A stretch of DNA of 64,000 nucleotides from positions 2,356,001-2,420,000 of the forward strand of contig OY781889.1 of NCBI GenBank assembly GCA_963677185.1. Reading direction: 5' to 3'. The position numbers were made by a program, and so were the translations under genes. The stretch is from G963677185 sp963677185. Lineage in GTDB: Bacteria; Bacillota; Syntrophomonadia; Syntrophomonadales; Syntrophomonadaceae. The notes under the pieces are model-generated. The model was given only the letters and a program-made list of their open reading frames with translations. It did not search any database and was not told where the DNA came from. Positions within the stretch are counted from its first letter, which is position 1. Each line of letters starts with the position of its first letter. Positions 59,278 through 64,000 of the stretch are shown piece after piece.

Positions 59278-60079
59278 AATGCGCCTTGATGCGCTGTTAT
59301 TAGAAAAGAAATTAGCTGGCAGCCGTGAAAAGGCCCGAGGGTACATTTTAGCCGGACAGGTTATTGTAGACGGGAGGCGCATCGACAAGCCGGGCACCGC
59401 AGTATCAACCGAAGCGGGAATTGAGGTTCTGGGTGGCCGGGAAAAATATGTCAGCCGGGGCGGGTACAAGCTGGAAGCTGCTATCGAAGCGTTCGAGCTT
59501 GATTTGCAGGGTTTAAGTATTATGGATGTTGGCGCTTCCACCGGCGGATTTACTGATTGTGCCCTTCAGAACGGGGCTGAACAGGTGTGGGCGGTCGATG
59601 TCGGTTATGGCCAATTGGACTGGAAAATCCGCATTGATCCCCGGGTTACAGTAATGGAAAAGACTAACATTCGTCTGCTGGAACCTGAAAAGATTCCAAT
59701 GAGATTCGATTTGATTACGGTCGATGTTTCCTTTATATCCCTGAAGCTTGTATTTCCGGTCATCAAGAAGCTGCTGGCTCCCAACGGATCGATTATATGC
59801 CTTATAAAGCCCCAGTTCGAAGCCGGGAGAGATAAAGTGGGTAAAAAAGGAGTGGTTAGAGATCCTTCCACCCACCTGGAAGTTCTGGTTCAAGTCCGTG
59901 GTTATGCCCGTCAGAACGACCTGACAATAAGGAAAGCGGCTTATTCGCCGCTGAAGGGACCCGAAGGTAATATTGAATTTTTAGCATATGCCGTATATCA
60001 AGTTCCAGAAGCGGACCTCGATGACCGGGAGTTGGAAGCCCTGGTCAACCAGGCACATCAAGCACTGGAGGCGAAATAA
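59255..60079 (+). CDS. tlyA: TlyA family rRNA 2'-O-methyltransferase (hemolysin A family)
   Basis: A 274-residue protein with an N-terminal S4 domain (MRLDALLLEKKLAGSREKAR) and an FtsJ/RrmJ-like methyltransferase domain (DVGASTGGFTDCAL, VDVSFISL, IKPQFEAG). In mycobacteria TlyA methylates 16S C1409 and 23S C1920. The start is probably TTG 59255 inside dxs with GGAGAAG upstream; an alternative ATG at 59279 has no ribosome site. nadK follows with no gap, so it is tightly coupled. Confidence 0.92.
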   Translation: MKNPTPPKMRLDALLLEKKLAGSREKARGYILAGQVIVDGRRIDKPGTAVSTEAGIEVLGGREKYVSRGGYKLEAAIEAFELDLQGLSIMDVGASTGGFTDCALQNGAEQVWAVDVGYGQLDWKIRIDPRVTVMEKTNIRLLEPEKIPMRFDLITVDVSFISLKLVFPVIKKLLAPNGSIICLIKPQFEAGRDKVGKKGVVRDPSTHLEVLVQVRGYARQNDLTIRKAAYSPLKGPEGNIEFLAYAVYQVPEADLDDRELEALVNQAHQALEAK

Positions 60080-60901
60080 TTGAAGGTTTTGCTGGTCTAT
60101 AACGAGCTTGCGCTGGACACAATTAATATGGCGAATAGCGTCTGTGATGTTCTGCAGGCCTGCCAGGTTGATGCTGTTAAGGAAAAAGCGGACAGTCAGG
60201 CGATCTGGCAAAATGATATTGACGGCATAATTGTCTTCGGAGGAGACGGTACCATTCTTCGCACTGCACAGCATTACGGCTCTTTCGGTTTGCCGGTAAT
60301 GGGTGTCAATATGGGCACAGTTGGTTTTCTGAGCAGTGTCGAAGTGGCTGAAATTGAAGAATACCTGACTGATTTTATAAATGGCAGCTATCAGCTGGAA
60401 GGGAAAATGATGTTGGATGTAGAAATAAGGGACGAGCATCAAAGCCTTCACGCGTTTAGTTGCCTGAATGACCTTTCAGTCAAATCCAATAATAGCAAGA
60501 TGATTTACTTCGATATGATAATATGCGGGCAATCCAGCGGCAGCCAGCGCGGCGACGGGTTGATAATTGCGACGCCGACAGGTTCAACGGCGTATAACCT
60601 TTCGGCGGGAGGGCCGGTAGTCGATAACGATCTGGATGCAATCATTGTTACTCCGCTGTCATCATACTTTTTAAACAAAAGGCCGGTGGTAGTTGCCCCT
60701 GATAAGGACATCCGCATCGATTTGCACGGGATGGAAAGCGCTCTGATCAGTATAGATGGGCAGGTTTCCGTAACGCTTAATCCCGGGCAGCACCTGATCA
60801 TTAATCGTTCTGCGCACCGGTTTAATCTGGTACGATTTAAAAAGCAGCGGTTTTTCGAAACCATGGAAAGAAGGCTCCGCAGATGCGAAGTCACTCTCTA
60901 G
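60080..60901 (+). CDS. nadK: NAD kinase
   Basis: A 273-residue NAD kinase, phosphorylating NAD+ to NADP+. The GGDGT motif is in IIVFGGDGTILRT (about residue 53), followed by MGTVGFLS and the NE/TPTGSTAYNLSAGGPVV region. It starts at TTG 60080 directly after the tlyA stop and its end overlaps the next gene by 19 nt. Confidence 0.95.
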   Translation: MKVLLVYNELALDTINMANSVCDVLQACQVDAVKEKADSQAIWQNDIDGIIVFGGDGTILRTAQHYGSFGLPVMGVNMGTVGFLSSVEVAEIEEYLTDFINGSYQLEGKMMLDVEIRDEHQSLHAFSCLNDLSVKSNNSKMIYFDMIICGQSSGSQRGDGLIIATPTGSTAYNLSAGGPVVDNDLDAIIVTPLSSYFLNKRPVVVAPDKDIRIDLHGMESALISIDGQVSVTLNPGQHLIINRSAHRFNLVRFKKQRFFETMERRLRRCEVTL

Positions 60902-61461
60902 ACTTAAAAAACGCAGTGACCCTGTCTCACTTTTTTATAAGACGGGCCGAAGGGAACATCAAGACCGCTATTGACGCCACTTGCGGCAACGGCCTTGATA
61001 CGGTGCTTCTGGCCAGCCTGGTAGGACCTCAAGGCAGGGTGTACGCACTGGACATTCAAGAAAAAGCCATTGAAAATACTCGCCGGCTTTTGCAGGATAA
61101 AGACATTTCCGGACGGGTCGATTTGGTAAGCGCCAGTCACGAGAACATTTCACAAATTGTAAAAGAACCGGTTCAGGCGGTTATGTTTAATCTTGGGTAC
61201 CTGCCCGGCGGAGATCATGATATTGTCACCTGCTCGACCAGCACTATCATTGGGGTGGAAAGTTCTCTGCGCCTGCTGGAAAAGGGAGGATTATTAACAA
61301 TAGTGGCATACACCGGTCACAATGGGGGACAGGAAGAATATGCGGCCTTATCTCACTATCTAAATCTTATTCCCCAGTCCTATGCTGACGTAATGGAGGC
61401 TTCTTTTATCAATCAAGCCAATCAGCCAGCAGTTTTATTTGTTGTGGTAAAAAAAGAGTAA
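60883..61461 (+). CDS. mnmM: YtqB/MnmM-type SAM-dependent tRNA methyltransferase
   Basis: A 192-residue class I methyltransferase. The SAM motif is AIDATCGNGLDTVLLA (about residue 30), with YALDIQEKAI and MFNLGYLPGGDH further on. The last is the hallmark of the YtqB (rRNA_methylase PF06962) family. Bacillus YtqB was reported to make mnm5s2U34 in tRNA, hence the symbol. Its start overlaps the nadK end by 19 nt. In the comparable Bacillus locus this position differs, so the adjacency is worth noting. Confidence 0.8.
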   Translation: MRSHSLDLKNAVTLSHFFIRRAEGNIKTAIDATCGNGLDTVLLASLVGPQGRVYALDIQEKAIENTRRLLQDKDISGRVDLVSASHENISQIVKEPVQAVMFNLGYLPGGDHDIVTCSTSTIIGVESSLRLLEKGGLLTIVAYTGHNGGQEEYAALSHYLNLIPQSYADVMEASFINQANQPAVLFVVVKKE

Positions 61462-61488
61462 AACAATCAGGGAACAGGGTGAGTGCAT

Positions 61489-61941
61489 ATGAAAAACCAC
61501 AGGCAGCATGTGATTCGAGACATATTACTGAACTCGCACATAGCCACTCAAGAAGATTTGAGGGACGCTCTGCGGACCCGGGGTGTGGATGTGACACAAG
61601 CAACTGTATCCCGGGATATTAAAGAACTGGGGCTAATCAAAGTGCCGGACGGAGCAGTTTATCGTTATGCGTTTCCCGATACTCAGATGTTAGGGGCTTC
61701 GCCGGAGCGGCTCAATCGTTTCTTGAAGGAACTGGTCAAGACTATTGATTACAGCGGAAACATCGTCGTTATAAAAACCATTCCCGGAGCAGCGCAGTCA
61801 GTGGGTTCCATGATTGATTCTATGAACGAGGCTCATATTCTGGGCAATGTTGCTGGTGATGACACCATTTTGGTCGTAGTAAAGCCTGAAGACCGGGCAG
61901 AGTATATCAGTACGCTCCTGATGTCTATTGTTAGCGGTTAG
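61489..61941 (+). CDS. argR: Arginine repressor ArgR/AhrC
   Basis: A 150-residue regulator. The N-terminal winged helix has QATVSRDIKELGLIKVP. The C-terminal hexamerisation and arginine-binding domain shows GNVAGDDTILVV, whose DD pair contacts arginine. It represses arginine synthesis and activates catabolism. ATG 61489 follows AGGGTGAG; a GTG two codons upstream is possible. Neighbouring recN is the conserved order. Confidence 0.95.
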   Translation: MKNHRQHVIRDILLNSHIATQEDLRDALRTRGVDVTQATVSRDIKELGLIKVPDGAVYRYAFPDTQMLGASPERLNRFLKELVKTIDYSGNIVVIKTIPGAAQSVGSMIDSMNEAHILGNVAGDDTILVVVKPEDRAEYISTLLMSIVSG

Positions 61942-61975
61942 TCGATAACGAACCCAACCGGTGGAGGCGTTTGAC

Positions 61976-63664
61976 TTGTTGCAAGAAATTTACATAAATA
62001 ACTTTGTATTAATTGATGAGGCCAGAATTGCTTTTAATGAAGGCTTAAATGTTTTAACCGGAGAAACCGGAGCGGGGAAATCTATTGTAGTTGATGCGCT
62101 GGGTTTGGTTCTTGGCGATCGAATGAAAAACGAATATATCAGGGATGAACGGCACAAACTATTAACCGAGGCGGTTTTTGACCTGAAGTTCAATCCTGAA
62201 GCCAGGAACCTGCTGCTGGAAAACGGCCTGGCCGAAGATGATGGAGATGCTGAAACCCTGGTTATCACTCGTGAAATCCAATCAGGAGGCAAGAGCATAT
62301 CGCGTATAAACGGGCGTATAATTAATGCCAGCCTGCTTCGGTCCCTTTCTCCCTTTCTGATCGACATGCACTTACAAAACGCCCGGCATAACATTCTGAA
62401 GCCATCCAACTACCTGGACTATGTAGACAGCTTTGCTGGTGACATTAAGGAGGAAAGAAGCGGCATTGCCAGGCTTTATCAGGAGATTTCCACGATACGA
62501 GACAGTATTGATCGCATAAGGAGCCAACAGCATCAGCGCGCGGAAAGGCTTGACTTTCTTGAATACCAAATTAAGGAGCTGGAGGCGCTAGGCCTGAATG
62601 CGGGCGAGGAAGAAGAACTGCAAGAAAAACGGGAACGGGTTCGGGATGCCGCTTTATATTCAGACAGCTGCCGGAAGCTCTATAATCTGATTTATTCGGG
62701 CGATGGTTGTGCATATGGGCAGTTGTATGACGCAATCAACCTTGCTTCCCGCCTGGAGAGGGATCCATTTTTTCACAGTCTGCTGGAGCCGCTTAATGGC
62801 ATCTATTTCAGCCTGGAGGAACTGGGCGGAAAGCTGGCTCGCTTCAAGCAATCCCTGGATTTTGAGCCTGGAACCCTGGACCGGATTGAAGAGCGTTTAT
62901 TCGAGTTGTCCAGGATCAGGAAAAAGTATGGCCGTACTGTGGAGGATTTGATCGAATATCATCGTGAAGCGGTAAAAGAGCGGAATGAACTGGTCAATAG
63001 CGAAGAGAGGGAGGTAGAATACGAAAAACAACTGGCAAACAGCCTGCAGGAGTACGATTCTTATGCCAAACTCCTGGGCACGAAGCGGGCGCAGGCAGCC
63101 GGGCAGTTGAAAAAAATGGTACACCAGGAATTAAGCGGCATGAACATGCCCCATCTGCGATTTGAAGTTGAATTAAAAAGCAGTTCCATGCCGGGACCCG
63201 GTGGATATGAAAGTGTGGAGTTCCTTTTTTCTGCCAATCCAGGAGAAGAGCTTCACCCGCTGCACAAGATAGCTTCGGGAGGAGAGCTGTCGCGTTTCAT
63301 TCTGGCCCTTAAAAAGGTTCTGGCCGAAGCTTACCTGGTTCCGACCATGGTATTTGATGAAATAGATTCAGGCATGGGAGGAAGCGCTCTGCAAACCATG
63401 GCGCTCAAGCTGGCGGAACTTGCTCAAGGCAGACAGTTGATAGTAATTACCCACGCTCCGCAAATTGCAAGCTACGCAAATACGCACTACCTGATTGATA
63501 AGCAGGTAAAAAATAATCGCACCAGTACCATAATCAGTTGCCTGGAAAAAAATGAGCGGGCCAAAGAACTGGCAAGAATGCTGGGTGGCGAGGATTACAG
63601 CGAGCTTGCTATGCAGACTTCTTGGGAGATGATCGATAAAGCTGCTCGCGTTATATACGACTAA
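61976..63664 (+). CDS. recN: DNA repair protein RecN
   Basis: A 562-residue SMC-like repair ATPase. It has Walker A TGETGAGKSIVVDAL near residue 30, two coiled-coil arms (about 150-370), the signature KIASGGELSRFILAL and Walker B TMVFDEIDSGMGG. It acts early in double-strand break repair. TTG 61976 gives the usual MLQEIYI-type N-terminus and lies 8 nt after GGTGGAGGCG; GTG 61961 is in frame but overlaps that site. spo0A follows directly, with no spoIVB between. Confidence 0.95.
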   Translation: MLQEIYINNFVLIDEARIAFNEGLNVLTGETGAGKSIVVDALGLVLGDRMKNEYIRDERHKLLTEAVFDLKFNPEARNLLLENGLAEDDGDAETLVITREIQSGGKSISRINGRIINASLLRSLSPFLIDMHLQNARHNILKPSNYLDYVDSFAGDIKEERSGIARLYQEISTIRDSIDRIRSQQHQRAERLDFLEYQIKELEALGLNAGEEEELQEKRERVRDAALYSDSCRKLYNLIYSGDGCAYGQLYDAINLASRLERDPFFHSLLEPLNGIYFSLEELGGKLARFKQSLDFEPGTLDRIEERLFELSRIRKKYGRTVEDLIEYHREAVKERNELVNSEEREVEYEKQLANSLQEYDSYAKLLGTKRAQAAGQLKKMVHQELSGMNMPHLRFEVELKSSSMPGPGGYESVEFLFSANPGEELHPLHKIASGGELSRFILALKKVLAEAYLVPTMVFDEIDSGMGGSALQTMALKLAELAQGRQLIVITHAPQIASYANTHYLIDKQVKNNRTSTIISCLEKNERAKELARMLGGEDYSELAMQTSWEMIDKAARVIYD

Positions 63665-63708
63665 AAGCGATAATCGGGGTACAAAATACGCGTAAAATAA
63701 GATAAATC

Positions 63709-63736
63709 TTGAATTTTGATGATAAAATCATATAAG
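63709..63736 (+). promoter_or_regulatory. Possible spo0A promoter
   Basis: TTGAAT (63709-63714) and TATAAG (63731-63736) are 16 bp apart in the 136-nt gap after recN. Confidence 0.4.
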
Positions 63737-63753
63737 ATACTAACGTGGGGTGT

Positions 63754-63761
63754 TTGTAGAA
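63754..63761 (+). promoter_or_regulatory. 0A-box-like site upstream of spo0A
   Basis: TTGTAGAA matches the Spo0A-binding consensus TTGTCGAA at seven of eight positions and lies 40 nt before the start codon. A single 8-mer is weak evidence. Confidence 0.3.
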
Positions 63762-63800
63762 ATAAAAAAGAAAATTGCATTACCGGGAGGTATAATTTGT

Positions 63801-64000
63801 ATGTGTGCTGTAGCCAGTCCGATTAAAGTGCTGATCGCTGACGATAATCGCGAATTCTGCGGGATTTTGAAGGAGTACTTCACCCGTGAGAGCGATTTTG
63901 ATCTGGTAGGCGTGTGTTCCAATGGAATAGAAGTATTGGACGTTCTCGGAAAGAAGGACGTGGAAGTACTGGTTCTGGACATTATTATGCCTTATATGGA
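63801..64000 (+). CDS. spo0A: Sporulation transcription factor Spo0A, 3' truncated by window edge
   Basis: ATG 63801, after GGGAGG, opens a receiver that reads IKVLIADDNREFCGILKEY and ends in VLVLDIIMPYM at the edge, 66 codons in. The IADDNRE and LDIIMP stretches are nearly diagnostic for Spo0A, and the position after recN agrees. The DNA-binding domain lies outside. Spo0A is the phosphorelay-driven master regulator of entry into sporulation, but it also governs stationary-phase traits in lineages that do not make spores. Confidence 0.9.
   Translation, partial: MCAVASPIKVLIADDNREFCGILKEYFTRESDFDLVGVCSNGIEVLDVLGKKDVEVLVLDIIMPYM

Noticed and set aside
1..64000. Mobile elements, prophage, CRISPR arrays, toxin-antitoxin or other defence genes
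   Set aside because: I looked for transposase, integrase, repeat-spacer and toxin-antitoxin patterns on both strands and saw none.

Overview
The window is a contiguous, gene-dense bacterial chromosome segment with roughly balanced GC. Gene content and order point to a Bacillota (Firmicutes) of the Clostridia type. The signs are a PyrR-attenuated pyr operon, tig-clpP-clpX-lon-ysxC, pstSCAB-phoU, mutS2, and the block aroQ-pepQ-efp-(acc)-asp23-amaP-nusB-ispA-dxs-tlyA-nadK-argR-recN-spo0A. I cannot name the species; a Syntrophomonas-like lineage would fit but is a guess. I see no insertion sequence, prophage, CRISPR array or rRNA. TTG starts are common.

Layout. 1-5457: the 3' part of an rluD-type pseudouridine synthase, whose stop codon overlaps a near-consensus promoter, followed by a PyrR attenuator and pyrR-pyrB-pyrC-pyrK-pyrD; carAB, pyrF and pyrE are absent here. 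5585-12161: a membrane PAS-PAS-GGDEF diguanylate cyclase whose 3' end is antisense to a complete tRNA-Pro, then a leftward merR-amidohydrolase pair and a leftward multi-PAS histidine kinase. 12695-14386: rtcB and tRNA-Gly(GCC). 14553-21175: protein quality control (trigger factor, ClpP, ClpX, Lon) and the ribosome-assembly GTPase YsxC. 21258-23270: a KtrA/KtrB-type potassium uptake pair.

23324-31838 is a dense signalling island: a single-domain receiver, a receiver-histidine kinase, an NtrC-type sigma-54 activator, then a well-formed sigma-54 promoter and cheR, cheB, a REC-PAS-PAS-HisKA-HATPase-REC-HPt hybrid kinase and a CheY-like receiver. No CheA, CheW or chemoreceptor is present, so CheR/CheB probably serve a non-classical sensory pathway whose transcription is set by the adjacent activator. 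Phosphate uptake (pstSCAB-phoU) follows, with an 11-bp phased array of Pho-box-like repeats between pstS and pstC.

36435-45563: zapA, a long U32 family protein, mutS2, a leftward class A penicillin-binding protein and tyrS. 45896-48258: pilM-pilN-pilO without the pilus ATPase or pilins. 48415-64000 follows the conserved Firmicutes order, with two notable absences: no spoIIIA operon between efp and the acc genes, and no spoIVB between recN and spo0A. In the accB position is a gene fusing a pyruvate/oxaloacetate carboxyltransferase to a whole AccB-like biotin carrier protein; it retains an internal ATG and ribosome-binding-like sequence at the AccB boundary. The region looks like a sporulation-associated locus that lost its dedicated sporulation genes but kept spo0A.
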